Counted from the first letter of the stretch, positions 10,601 through 21,387 are shown. The stretch is DNA of 64,000 bases from Sesamum alatum (GCA_034509735.1 JACGWO010000001.1:29081966-29145965); one strand, 5' to 3'. The notes: generated from the letters alone by a model not told the origin. Made by a program: numbers and translations.

Positions 10601-11312
10601 TACTGAAGATATCATCATCCCAAGGGCCCTCCAAGTCCTCTAACATCTAGGAAGGACAATCAGAGGCTAATGATGATTCAGAATTTGAGTCTGATTCATC
10701 ATCACCCCCCTTAGTCCCATCCACCCTCTCTGCCTCAGCCACCCCCTCTTCCTCAGCCCCCCTACCTCAGCTTCTCCCTCTCCCTCAGCCACCTTTTCTG
10801 CCTCAGCCACCCCCTCTACCTTAGCCACATTTTCTGCCTCAGCCACCCCCTCTGTCCCAACCACATTTTCAGTCACATTGTCATCCACTCCCTCTGCCCC
10901 AACCACCCACTCAGGAATATATCCTAACTGTGGCACAAGATCAACAATATTCAGGATATTACCATCTCTATCTACAGACAATAAGGGGCCTGCTTTCTCT
11001 TCAAAATAAATTGAGATAACACTGCAGCCTTTGTAGTCTCTTAGTAACTCCCTAATACCATTATCCCCTTCTAAAATCTTTAGAGACATATCTAAAGTTT
11101 GACCTGGAAGTGCATAATATATTATTACATTACTGCCCTTGCCCCCAGCCTCTGCATACATTGTTATAAGGCTATCATAAAAAAGTCTTTCTTTATCAAC
11201 CCTTGGATATTTGACCTTATGCCCCCCAACATACCTAACTGTTGGTATCCACTCTATAACCCCATCTACCCACACAAAAAAGTTTGCATAGTCACCCAAT
11301 ACCATTTTCTGC
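7651..11312 (-). pseudogene. MULE-1 transposase (MuDR family), multi-exon, frameshifted
   Basis: Would catalyse cut-and-paste transposition. It starts after a splice acceptor (TTTTTGCAG) with ATG at about 11309. Order: PB1-like N-terminus (VRYVGGHKVKYP), an acidic Ala/Glu-rich repeat (10720-10915), a MuDR DNA-binding region (10385 downward), then the MULE transposase core. The core has the first Asp in GLDGCFLKG, the second in FISDRQKGL and the RFCLRH motif. A SWIM zinc finger (CSCGMFQLVGYPCCHAM, near 8950) and a zinc knuckle (CAICFSRGHNKRSC) follow. Low-complexity C-terminal exons with consensus splice sites run to a TGA at 7651. Breaks: a TAG near 10650 and frame changes at about 10757-10762 (C6), 10529-10536 (T8), 9145-9151 (T7) and 8793-8798 (G6). 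Catalytic residues look intact, so the loss is recent or partly artefactual. Confidence 0.85.
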
Positions 11313-12000
11313 AAAAATAATTAAGGAACTTAATTTAGGCATCTAACACAAAAAAATCATAATTTACAAGTTAAGTATCAGATTACAACAACATTCAAAT
11401 AAATAAATTTGACAATCACTATGCAGATATTAATTAAGCACAGTCATTCAGTTTACAAACTTAATAGCATTCATACTGGAACCACAAGAATATTTAAGCA
11501 CAGAGGGTGGGGCCATGAGTTTTATATTGTTTCATACTGGAATCATCAGAGTGGGGGACCATTGTCATCAAAAAAGGTAAATATATTTACCAATAAAAAG
11601 CCAAACATACAGGTTACTTTACAAAACCCTAGATACATTTTACAAAAACCTAGTTTATATAACAAAACCCAAGTAAAATCACTATAAAAATACATCCAAA
11701 ACCCCATGTACAAACACTGTAAAAAACAAGAAAAAACTTACTGTTTTTTTGCGAATCTTCTTCCTCCTCGAACTGAGTCCTCAATCGACACTCAAATCCC
11801 AAAAATATGTGTTATTTTACTGTGAATAAACCTAGCTTTGGATCTAATCCCTAAATTTTACCCCAGGTTTCACTCTTTACAAAAGCCCTAATTTCTCTCG
11901 CATATGTAATTTTGTGCAGTAACAATTTTTCTCTCTTCGATTTGGGTTTTGACTGTTGGTAAGAATGCAGCAATAGTCATGAGGGTATAACGGTCAAGCT
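11313..12000 (-). other. MULE-1 5' region of the transposase gene
   Basis: No coding frame. On the minus strand a probable untranslated first exon ends at a GTAAGT donor near 11742 and is spliced to the acceptor at 11313. The first exon would lie around 11745-11950. This is inferred from splice consensus only. Confidence 0.35.
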
Positions 12001-12104
12001 ACTCCAAAAATTAACGCCGTTAGCACTCAGTTAAAAAAAGGGCACGTGAGCTGAATTTAGTAAAACACAGGGGGGTTTTTTGCAGTTCAGCCAAGAAATG
12101 AGCG

Positions 12105-12262
12105 AAAACTCCCATATGAAAAATAATTAGCAAATTACCCCCTGTGATCTTAAAATGAAGCAAATTATCCCTCTATGTTTTCCCTTGAGGGGGGGGGGGT
12201 GGGGGAGTAATTTTCTTTATTTGTCAAAACACAGGAAGGTAATTTGATAAAAAAAAAATTCA
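12105..12262. repeat. Possible small foldback inside the MULE-1 right terminal repeat
   Basis: Between two blocks that match the left terminal repeat there is extra sequence with its own inverted arms (AGCAAATTACCCCCTGTGAT near 12130 and CACAGGAAGGTAATTTGAT near 12231) around a G-run (12190-12199). It may be a related MITE nested in the terminal repeat. No clear TSD was found. Confidence 0.35.
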
Positions 12263-12317
12263 CAGGGGGGTTTTTGCTCATTTTTTATATCACAGGGAGG
12301 TAAATTGCATGTATCCC

Positions 12318-12327
12318 TATGAATTAA
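12318..12327. repeat. Right target-site duplication of MULE-1
   Basis: TATGAATTAA, identical to 3152-3161. Confidence 0.9.
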
Positions 12328-12355
12328 TATACATGGTATTTATATCTCATTCAAA

Positions 12356-12357
12356 TG

Positions 12358-12418
<61 letters not shown>
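12356..12418. repeat. (AAT)n microsatellite
   Basis: About 20 uninterrupted ATA/AAT units just outside MULE-1. The following 12419-13137 is AT-rich and gene-free. A short palindrome CACCAAGGGGCTTTGGTG sits near 12501. Confidence 0.95.
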
Positions 12419-13341
12419 GTAACAATTTTAAATATATCAATAAAAATATATAGTAAATAAATAATTTAGATTTCGTTACAATTTATTCTATTAATAAAGC
12501 ACCAAGGGGCTTTGGTGTGTTTTCATAAGATTTTACTAAAATGCTCCTTCTAGTTTATACGAAAGTAACTATCTATTTTACATTATTTTATAGCGAAAGT
12601 TATGAATTGAACCTTAATTTAATAATCATCTCTTCATATCTTCCTACAATCGTTAAGACATATTTACTCTTTGTGATTGTTTCAAAATTTTTGAATTTTA
12701 ATTCCCCCTTTTTGTATCATTCGTTGTTATGGTCACTAATATATAAAGTTAGAAACTTAATAATTTTAAAAAATATACTAATTTTTCTTAATAATCTTAT
12801 CTTCATAAATATATCATTATAAGTAGACATATGAATATTAATTCTTTTCTATATTTGGTACAAGCATTGATTGTGCCTAATTACTAGTATAATTGTTTTT
12901 TTGTTTTTTTTTTTGAAAGGGATTAATAATATAATTGTTAATTAGTGCTAAGAATTGTTTGTAGTGAAAGTTTTACGCAAATCTCGAACTACAATACCAA
13001 TCATTACAATGATACAATAAAAGTTTTGGTCATTTAATACATATAATTAATATCGTTATTTAACTTTTTGTCATTAATATATATATTTTTTAGTGTATAT
13101 GCATGTAGTTATAAAAAAAATTGATAATTAATTTATTCACTAAAAAACACTTTACGGTGACGAAATTTCCAGAGAGTTGACAAAAATTTACAAGTTTCGA
13201 CTGAACTTTTGACAAAAAAGCTTATGTCCAAAAATAAGGTGTCGGAAATAATTTTCGATGATTTCTCGACAAAAAATAATTCGTCGAACATATTTTCTAG
13301 CATAAATCAAAAGGCCGTAGGAAATGTATCCAATAGACACA

Positions 13342-13612
13342 TCATGAAATTAACATTTTTTCATGAGTATTGTAATGGTTTTTATTATAATATTTCTCCA
13401 CAAACTCCTTCATCATTAAGTTAGATATAACCCCATCGGTCATTTTAAATTTATGGTTCTTGCACTTTTGGCATGAACACCTAATCTTCTCGTCGTCTAG
13501 GTATGCATACTGATCCTTAGCCCAATTCACGAATTCCTGAACACCTCCTCAAACTCCTGCCTAATTTTCACTTTCTCTAATAGGTTTTTCTCATACACCC
13601 ACCTCCTCAATT
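13342..13612 (-). pseudogene. CACTA transposase-associated domain fragment
   Basis: Reading leftward, RRWVYEKNLLEKVKIRQEF in one frame is followed, after a one-base shift near 13530, by EFVNWAKDQYAYLDDEKIRC and CSCQKCKNHKF. This matches the Transpos_assoc domain usually at the N-terminus of CACTA proteins: an RxWMY-type start, an EFV/EFI helix, and an IRCPCxKCKN cysteine cluster, followed by a GFVENYY-like segment, here EFVEKYY. Everything after that domain is missing, so it cannot supply transposase activity. Confidence 0.75.
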
Positions 13613-14311
13613 GTCTTTAACAATATGCACACACATAAAAACATTTTATGAAACAATTCACTAGAATATGATCATAATAATTAATCTCATGATGCATGGT
13701 TTCAATGAAATATATTACATAAAACAATGAATCTACTAGGTAAAAATAGATCAGTTACAGGACCAACAATATGGATAATGGTGAGAATTTTAGAAATTAA
13801 TAATATTCTACTCTAAAATCGATAACCACCTCAAAAAAACCTTGTCACATTAACAACAAGAACAACAAAAGAGTTTCAATAGTTCATTATCATGAATAAC
13901 GATGCACCTCCTTCCACCTCAATTCAACATAATGGTTTATTGCAATTTCTCAACAACGCAAATTCGATATTAATGAAATCAATAAAATAATAATTGTACA
14001 AAAAATAAAAACTTCGAAGGTTGATATATAAATAGATTGAGAGAATTTTGATAGTTAGGATGCAAGAGAGTGGAATACAAATGAGATATGCATTCTTATT
14101 TATACAAATATTTCTGACAGCATCACTAACGTGCAAAAAAAATAGTTGTTAGAATATAGTCGTTGGAGGATTTTTCAACATAATAACTGACGGATTTTGG
14201 AACAAAAAAATAGAGTCGTTACAATATAGCCATTGAAGCTTCCAAAGATTGATGTCCGTTGGAAAAACTGTCTCAAAATCGAAATTTTCGACGGATTATG
14301 GCATCAGGCCT

Positions 14312-14543
14312 TGTTAGAACTAATAGTAAAAGTATTTCAGAAAAAGAGAAGTTGCTGACGAAATTTTGTGTTCTTGAATGAGAAACATTTACGCTATAAA
14401 TAGCCATACAAAATAAACAAAAACCACTTAAATAAGGAGTCCTCTACTAATAGACTTCTAAACAATAAAGACCTATTCTAAAGCAAAGAGTTCCAAATAA
14501 TATGGGATTTTATTTGCTGACTAATGTTAAATAAGTCCTAACA
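14312..14543 (-). repeat. 3' LTR of copia-1
   Basis: 232 bp, TGTTAGAAC at one end and GTCCTAACA at the other (TGTTAG/CTAACA short inverted ends). The adjacent minus-strand tract TAAGGGAGGAAT (14544-14555) is the polypurine tract. Confidence 0.8.
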
Positions 14544-14756
14544 ATTCCTCCCTTAAATTAAATGGTGAAAGAATTTAGAGAAAATTCCAATTTTCATACC
14601 ATAATTTAGGCCCTATTGGAATTTTGGTACCAAATTTTCAAAAATGTCTTAAATAGGTACCACGACAATAGGACTTTTGCAATATAGGTACCTCCGTTAG
14701 AAATTTAACGGAACAGCCACGTGCACTGCACGTGGCCGTTAAATTTGACTTGACCG

Positions 14757-14823
14757 CGGGGGGTGGGGGGGGGTGGGTTGGGGTAAAAAGGGTTTGACTA
14801 AAAGGTGGAGGGGGGGGGGGGGG
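14757..14823 (+). repeat. G-rich tract in the MULE-2 left terminal region
   Basis: Several G-runs, including one of about 16, lie within 67 bp. This is a candidate G-quadruplex on the plus strand. It lacks a counterpart at the right end, so it is not part of the inverted repeat. Confidence 0.7.
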
Positions 14824-15432
14824 GTTAAAAATGTATGTAAAAGAAATCCCCCACCCCCACCCCCAAATCATCATCTTTTCCAAGGAGAAGCCCTAATCTA
14901 CTGAAGAAAAAAAAATGTAGCCAATTCCCCCCCAAAATGAAACGACTTTCTGCCCCAAAAATTGAGATTTTCGAGTTTTGAAGCCGAGATTGTGCGGCCT
15001 CCATTAAAGCTCAAATTTTTGAGTTTTTTCTTGACGAGATGCTTCGTCCAAGGCACCTTAATGACTGCGGCAAAATGGAATATGGCAAGTGTTTAAACTC
15101 TATTTTTTTTAGTTTATACCAGTTTAATGTTAAAGTAAGGTTTTTTAGTGTTGGTGTTGGTGATATTTATTTAGTGATTATGGTTGTTGTTGTTGTTCTT
15201 TACATGTTACTGATTGTTGTTTACAAGTTTCATTTTTAATGTTGTGGTCCTTGTTACTAGTTGATTTTGGTATCTGTTGTGTTGTGGTGGGATGTTGTGG
15301 TCCCTATTTTCTTATATTGTTGTTGTATTTTTAATGTTGTGCTATTCTAAATCCCAACAAAAAGAGTTGGGAAAGTGGTCCCTTTTCTATACTAAATTAT
15401 GGTTGTTGTTTTCTTTTTTTGTGTGTTATCCA

Positions 15433-17765
15433 GGTGAACATAAACAGTTTGCAACTTTTAAAATATCTCATGGTAGAACCTTTGTGCATATGCGTATATG
15501 CCAAGTGCACATTATAGGGGGCCACTGTTAGTATATTCGACTTCGTTGACTTGGACAATGTGTCTTTGTCTGTTTTAAATCATTTGTGTGAGGAATTGGG
15601 ATATGTGGGGGCGAAAAGATTTTACAGGAATCAACCTTTTGAAAAACTTTAGATTGTTAATGTATGAAACAGACTTATTTCAGTTGTTTGATGGGCGGGA
15701 GAGGGATGTGTCATTGTACTTAAACTCTGCAGAATGTGTTCCAAACCACAACATAATGAGACTGAGTTTCTAAAAGGGAAAGGTGTGGTTCAACAAGATA
15801 ATGAGTTGCAGAATTAATGAGGGAAAGGGCAAAGAGTTGATGTGTGTGAATGAAAAACAATGAGGGGGATACAGATTTCAGTGACAGTGAGTATAATGTG
15901 CAAACAGGCTGTGATCAGGATGATGATGATATGTTTGATCAAAACATAGATAATGATGTGGAATGGAGGGGTCCTAATGATGTTACAATACCAGATAGTA
16001 ACAATAACCCACCTCATCTTCAAATGAGTCTGATATAGAATGTAATAGGGATGAATTTGTCAGTGATGGAGGTTCAATTGGAGAGAATGAAGAGCCCATT
16101 TATCCTGTTTTCAATCCCAATGATAGATTTGATCCTGCTTTTATGATAGGAATGATGTTTAGCACAAAAAGGAGTTTAAGGAAGCGGTCCACTCACTTGC
16201 GGTTAAAACAAGCAGAAATTTGAAAATCACAAGTAATGACAAAAGAAGAATTTATGCAAAATGTGGACAAGAGGGTTGTGATTGGCACTGCAATGCATTG
16301 AAGGTAAAGAAAGAAGCACCTTTTCAGATTAGGGAGTACAATCCTAATCATCAATGTGCACGGGTTTACAATGTCAAAAATGTCAAATCTAGGTGGCTGA
16401 AAGACAAATACATTGATGCTTTTAGGGATGATACCAAAGAAAAATGTAAAAGGTTTTAGAAATGAGGCAATTAGGGATACAAGGTGTCATGTTTCCCCAT
16501 TTCAAGCATATAGGGCTAAAATGAGTGCTTTAAAAGAAATTGAAGGTACTCATGATGAACAATATGCAAAAAATATGGGATTATGCACATGCACTTAGAC
16601 AGAAGAACCCGGGGAGCACGGTGATAATGGCTTTGGATGATGAATCAGATGTGAACAAGAAGTTTGACAGACTCTACATATGTTTCAATACATTGAAACA
16701 GGGCTTCTTATCAGGGTGTAGGCCCATAATAGGGGTTGAAGGATGCCATTTAATGGGTCCATATGGAGGGATTTTTGCTGACTGCGGTTGGGATTGATCC
16801 CAATAATTGCTTATTCCCTATTACAGTAGTTAGGGTGGGGGGGGGGGAGCGGGGGAGGTGAGACCAAACAGTCATGGGAGTGGTTTCTGACCTTATTAAA
16901 AGAAGATTTGCAGATTGAAAGGGATGATGTTTACACATTCATATCCGACAAACAAAAAGGCTTGTTGCCAGCATTCAAAAGTATTTTCCCAAGGTCCGAC
17001 AACAGATTTTGTGTTAGACACTTTCATGGAAATATGAAAACTGCAGGGCGGAAAGGATTAGCATTTAAAAGAGCCTTATGAGCTGCAGCCAAGGCAAGCA
17101 TAGTTGTAGAATTTGATCATTGCATGGCCGAGATTGGGGAACTTGATGTCAAATGCTAAGAATGGGTTACTGAAAAACCTGCAGCACAATGGTCAAGGTC
17201 ACACTTTAACCCATTCCCAAAATGTGACATCTTGTTGAACAACTTGTGTAAATTTTTTAATAGCACTATCTTGGATGCAAGAGAAAAGCCCATACTGACT
17301 ATGTTAGAGTGGATAAGAGAATATTTGATGACAAGAATGCAGTAGAATACGGACAAAGCAACAAAGAAGTGGGGGGAAAAGAATTTGTCCGAAAATCAAA
17401 AAAATTGTGGAGAAAAATATGGAAAAGGTTGCAGATTGTATTCCAATCAAGGCAAATGATTGGAATTATGAGATATCATGTTATGATGGATCCAGGTACA
17501 CTATTCATGGATCCAATGAAAGCTAACCACATGAGGAAATGACTCAAGCAAATGATATTCCAATGTGGGAGCAGCACACTCAACCTGATCAAAGTGTCCA
17601 AACCACTCATTCACAAGTTAAGGTAAAAGTAAGTGAAGTTTTTTTCATTTCATTCTATTGTTTTGTTTCAAATGCTTCAATTGTTTTAATTGTTTGAACC
17701 AGACAAGGAAAAGAATTCAAAGCAGGAACAAGAGGATAAAAATTACAAAGACTCCAAATATCTAA
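15433..17765 (+). pseudogene. MULE-2 transposase, degenerate
   Basis: A MuDR-family transposase in fragments. Pieces in order: PB1-like N-terminus (FATFKISHG, 15443 on), an acidic linker with many stops, the MuDR DNA-binding region (LKITSNDKRRIYAKCGQEGCDWHC, a 24-residue stretch from 16238), core motifs GVEGCHLMG (16734), FISDKQKGL (16938) and RFCVRH (17008), a C-terminal LTMLEWIREYLMTR, and a short last exon ending at TAA 17763. The first catalytic Asp position reads Glu (GVEG instead of GVDG). At least six frame changes or stops are visible, and a G-rich insertion of about 25 bp (16835-16862) interrupts the core. No zinc finger is recognisable. It is certainly inactive. Confidence 0.85.
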
Positions 17766-17769
17766 GGTT

Positions 17770-18175
17770 TCAGTTTATTTATTTCAGATTTTCTGCATTT
17801 TTCTATTGTAGTTTTCTGCAATTTTCTGCGTTTTTATGTTTTGATTTTCTGCATTTTTCTATTTATGTTATGCATTTTTCTATTTCAGTTCTCTGCAATT
17901 TTCTGAATTTCTATTTTGATTTTCTACAATTTTCTGTTTCAGTTTGCTGCATTTTTCCGTTTCAATTTCTGCATTTTTTTGTTTCAATTTTTTTGCATTT
18001 TTCTGTTGCGAGTTTATGCATTTTTCTGTTTCAATTTTCTGTTTCAGTTTTTTGTGTTTATTCTGTTTCAATTTTCTGCATTTTTTCCGTTTCAATTTTT
18101 TGATTTTTCTGTTTTAGTTTTTTGCATTTTTTTGTTTTTGTTTCTGCATTTTTTCTGTTTATTCATTTTCCTCAT
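17770..18175 (+). repeat. Degenerate TTTTCTGCATTTTTCTGTTTCA minisatellite
   Basis: About 400 bp of imperfect 20-25 bp units built from TTTCTGCATT and TTTCTGTTTCA words, in MULE-2 directly after the transposase stop codon. Long apparent frames on both strands here are products of the repeat and are not genes. Confidence 0.85.
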
Positions 18176-18906
18176 TTCCCGTGTGTTTGAACATGATTTG
18201 AATCTATAGCATAATTGTCGGAAGAAAAGGTGGGAAGAACGTTCTAAGGATGAATGTATCATCTTTTGTCTGTTTTTGGATGATGTAGTGCAACAACACT
18301 GTCAAAAACAATTTTTGATGTTATTGATATAGTGCAAACACTTCCATCTTAAGCTTTTTGATGTATTAACAAACAACTTTTTGATATATTTTTGCAATGC
18401 ATATTTTGTTTGTCTTTGCATCAAATTCAAGTTTTGTTATTTATCGTTTCTTGCTCATTGTTTTTAACTATCAGTTATTCAATACAGGTTTAACAAACCA
18501 TTAAATAGAAAAATACATCATAATCAGGAAAAAAAGTTACATAAAATCGACTATTAGACAGAAAATAAATTACATAAAACCAAACAAATAAATAGAAAAT
18601 AATTCACATAAAAATAACAAAAAACAACTTCAGAAATGGAGAAAGAAAGTGAAAATAGGTTGGTAGGAGCATAAAAATAACATTGGAACCCCCCATTTTC
18701 ATCCAAAACAGCCAAAGATTGTTTTTGACCTGCAAAAAGGCCTCAATTAACGTGCATGAGGCCTCTCCGTTACCAACTTAATAGAGGTACCTATATTGCA
18801 AAAGTTCTATTACTGTGCTACCTATTTAAGGTATTTTTGAAAATTTGGTCCCAAAATTGCAATAGGGCCTAAATTATGGTATGAAAATCGCAATTTTCTC
18901 GAGAAT

Positions 18907-21240
18907 TTAGTTTACGTTGTTCTTTGCACAAACTCCAAGCATTGCATGCAGCTTCAGAAAGACATCTAGCTTGAGCGGCTTTGTCATCACATCAGCAATT
19001 TGTTCCAAAGTGTTGCAAGGAATCAATTCTATCATTCCTGCTTGTGCAAGTTCTCGAAAAGAGTGAACCTGAACATCTATATGCTTGCTACGCCTATGTA
19101 TTGCTGGATTTCTTGATAGCTTGATTGCAGAACTATTATCGCAATAGATAGTTATTGTCTCTTGCTCACTTTGATCAAGTGTCATAAGTAACCTCTTTAA
19201 CCAAATAGCTTGAAAGGAACATGATGCCACTGCGATGAATTCCGCCTCTGTTGTAGACAAACATACAATTGGTTGTTTCTTAGAAGACCACGGAACAACT
19301 CCAGAACTAAAAAGAAAGATATTTTCAGAGGTAATTTCCTATCATCCAAATCACCGGCGTAATCACTATCAGTGTATGCTATAAGTTTATCACTTCCTCC
19401 CTTCTTGTAGAGAATTCCAAACTCAGTTGTTCCTTGCAAATATCTCAACACTCTCTTTGCCAGTTGTAAATGAAGCTGAGTAGGATTCTCCATATATTTG
19501 CTCAAAAGACTTACTGCAAACATCATGTCTGGACGAGTTGCAGTAAGATACATAAGACATCCCACAATTTGCATGAAGTAATTCTTATCCACCTTAGTCC
19601 CTCCTTCATCCTTGCAAAGCTTGAAACCAGGAACAATTGGAGTTTGAATAGAATTGCTTTGATTCATCCCAAAATGTTGCAATATATCCTCAACATACTT
19701 CCTTTGACTAACAAAAATCCCACTTGATTTCGGCAAGACTTCAAGACCCAAGAAGTATTTCATTTTTCCAAGATCTGTCATATCAAACTCATGCTTCATT
19801 GAGTTCTTAAATTCAACAAATATCAATTCATCATATACTGTAAAAAAGAAGATCATCAACATATAAACTTACAATAAGCATGATGCCCCCTATTCGTTTA
19901 ACAAAAAGGGTATGATCATAATCGCATTTTTGAAATCCTTCCTTCATGTAATAAGCTTTAATACGACTATACCAAGCACGCGGAGCTTGTTTAAGCCCAT
20001 AAAGAGCTTTTTTCAGCTTATACACTTTCTCCTCTTTTCCCTTTTGTATATGACCACAAGGTTTCTCAACAAAAACATGATCAACTAGTTCTCCATGTAA
20101 AAGGCATACTTCATATCTAATTGATAGAGAGCCCACCTTTTTATGCTGCTAAAGCAATCACTAGTCACACAGTCTCCATACGAGCCATCGGAGCAAACAC
20201 TTTTGTGTAATCTATACCATATTGCTAAGCATATCCTTTTATGACCAGCCTTGCTTTAAGCTTGTCAACTTCTCCCTTTTCGTTAAGTTTAGTCTTGTAA
20301 ACCCACTTTACTCCAACCCTTTTGACTCCTTTGGGTCGATCGAAAATTCCCATGTGCTATTTTTCTCAATCGCCTCAATCACAACATCCATAGCATTTCT
20401 CCATCTTTCACTCTTCACGGCTTCTTCAAAATTAAGTGGATTGGCACCGGCTATATATAGTGCAAAGAATGCTGAGTAAACGTTGCCTCTTCATCAGACA
20501 AACCTTCACCTGATACATAGTCTTTTAGCCAAGTTGATTGCCTCCTACTCCTCCCTTCCATGTGACCTGAAGAAGTTTCTTAATTAGTGACAAGAGACTC
20601 CTCTGATTGTGTATCAGTGGCATCTTCTTCTACACGAGGTTCTTCATTCACAGCCTCTCCATTATCTTCCCATTCCAGCTCACACAAAATGGTTGATTCA
20701 TGTTGCTTGTCCCCTTCCCATTCTTCACTTTCTTCAAAAACTACATCTCTGCTTACTATAATCTTTTATGAGATAGGATCACAGAGCCTGTACGCCTTTA
20801 ATTACTCGCTTTTTTCGAGTAAAATACACCTCAAGCTCATCTAGTTTAGTTCTTTAACTATCAGGTACGAGAAGATAGGAAAAACACAATCGAAAATTCT
20901 GAAATGTTGGACTGATGGTTTGATTCCGCTCCAGGCTTTTTCAAGTGTTTTGTCCTTCACAGCCAGTGTAGGACTATGATTTAAAACATGCACAACCCAA
21001 TATACTGCCCCTGGCTAGAAAGTTTTGGGCACTTTCTTTTCAGATAGCATGCCATGGACCAAATTCATTATAGTCTGATTCTTCCGTTCTGCAATGCCAT
21101 TTTGTTGCGGTGAATATGCAGCTGTCAATTGTCTTTGCAGTCCATGTTCATTGCATAAGTTGTTGAATTCTCAACTTGTAAACTCTCCACCACGATCTGT
21201 ATGCAGCCTTTTTAGAGACATATCTGTTGCAAACAATTTT
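18907..21240 (-). pseudogene. copia-1 pol: integrase C-part, RT, RNase H
   Basis: Reading leftward: the end of the integrase core (LKRLHTDRGGEF and AYSPQQNGIAERKN, about 21210-21090), a linker, RT (GVKWVYKTKLNEKGEV; YGLKQAPRAWY; the YVDD box LYVDDLLF near 19850), then RNase H (STTEAEFIAVASC, IYCDNSSAIKLS, RRSKHIDVQVH, ADVMTKPL) ending at TAA 18907-18909. Several stops and shifts interrupt the linker, the RT N-terminus and the region near 19860 and 19260. The RNase H end is the best preserved part. The MULE-2 target duplication overlaps the stop codon. Confidence 0.85.
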
Positions 21241-21387
21241 TTATTTTTTGATGGATTTGTTGAAAGTATCCAAATGGCAATTGCTACTCGTCAGAAATTC
21301 ATCCATAACATCGAAAAGTGGTTCGAACTGCCGACGAATTTGAGCCGTAAATAATATCCATCTCTATAAATTGATTTTTTTGTAGTG

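Larger units (their letters stand above)
6414..12317 (-). mobile_element. Mutator-like element MULE-1
   Basis: A 5.9-kb DNA transposon. The left end GGGATAAATGCAATTTACC is matched inverted by GGTAAATTGCATGTATCCC at 12299-12317 (18 of 19 positions by eye). Similarity of the terminal repeats continues inward in short blocks (TGTGATATA, GAGCAAAAACCCCC). The 10-bp TSD TATGAATTAA is at 12318-12327 and 3152-3161, the left copy being displaced by the Harbinger insertion. It carries a MuDR-type transposase (minus) and a GRF-type zinc-finger gene (plus), arranged tail to tail. The 7228-7650 gap between them shows nothing else. Confidence 0.9.
14578..18900 (+). mobile_element. Mutator-like element MULE-2 inside copia-1
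   Basis: 4.3 kb. Terminal repeats of about 130 bp: the left starts GAGAAAATTCCAATTTTC, the right reads inverted GAGAAAATTGCGATTTTC, and both continue with CATACCATAATTTAGGCCC. The flanks AAGAATTTA (14569-14577) and GAGAATTTA (18901-18909) agree at 8 of 9 bp. The element sits between the copia-1 stop codon and its polypurine tract, which are only about 30 bp apart once it is removed. It encodes one degenerate transposase. Stretch 18206-18764 shows no gene. Confidence 0.9.
14312..21242 (-). mobile_element. copia-1: Ty1/copia element, 5'-truncated, holding MULE-2
   Basis: The minus-strand element has a 3' LTR at 14312-14543, a polypurine tract next to it, and pol from 18907 rightward. At about 21242 it stops abruptly inside integrase, and CACTA-like sequence resumes. 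No 5' LTR, gag or protease is present. The left flank GGCCT (14307-14311) has no partner at the right, as expected if a deletion removed the 5' half. Confidence 0.8.
13138..21387 (-). mobile_element. CACTA (En/Spm) element remnant, interrupted
   Basis: The left end reads CACTAAAAAACAC and the right end (21375-21387) reads inverted as CACTACAAAAAAA. Both ends carry the sub-terminal TTTACGG and repeated CGACGAA/TCGTC motifs typical of CACTA elements. Left-side flesh is 13138-14311 and right-side flesh is about 21243-21387, with copia-1 and MULE-2 between them. The 3-bp flanks (ATT left, TAT right) do not match, so pairing of the ends is not proven. The TNP2 transposase is absent. Stretch 13613-14150 has no gene; 14150-14311 is rich in GTCGTT/TCGACGG motifs. 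Confidence 0.65.

Noticed and set aside
12541..12822. 93-residue hydrophobic frame
   Set aside because: AT-rich translation artefact (Ile/Leu/Phe/Tyr), no homology recognised.
13086..13096. TTTTTTAGTG as another CACTA right end
   Set aside because: Only a short match, with no sub-terminal motifs to its left and no partner end.
14638..14883. Frame with poly-Pro on the minus strand
   Set aside because: Translation of G/C runs in the MULE-2 terminal region.
17690..18209. Long Phe/Cys-rich and Lys-rich frames on both strands
   Set aside because: Products of the TTTCTGCATT minisatellite.
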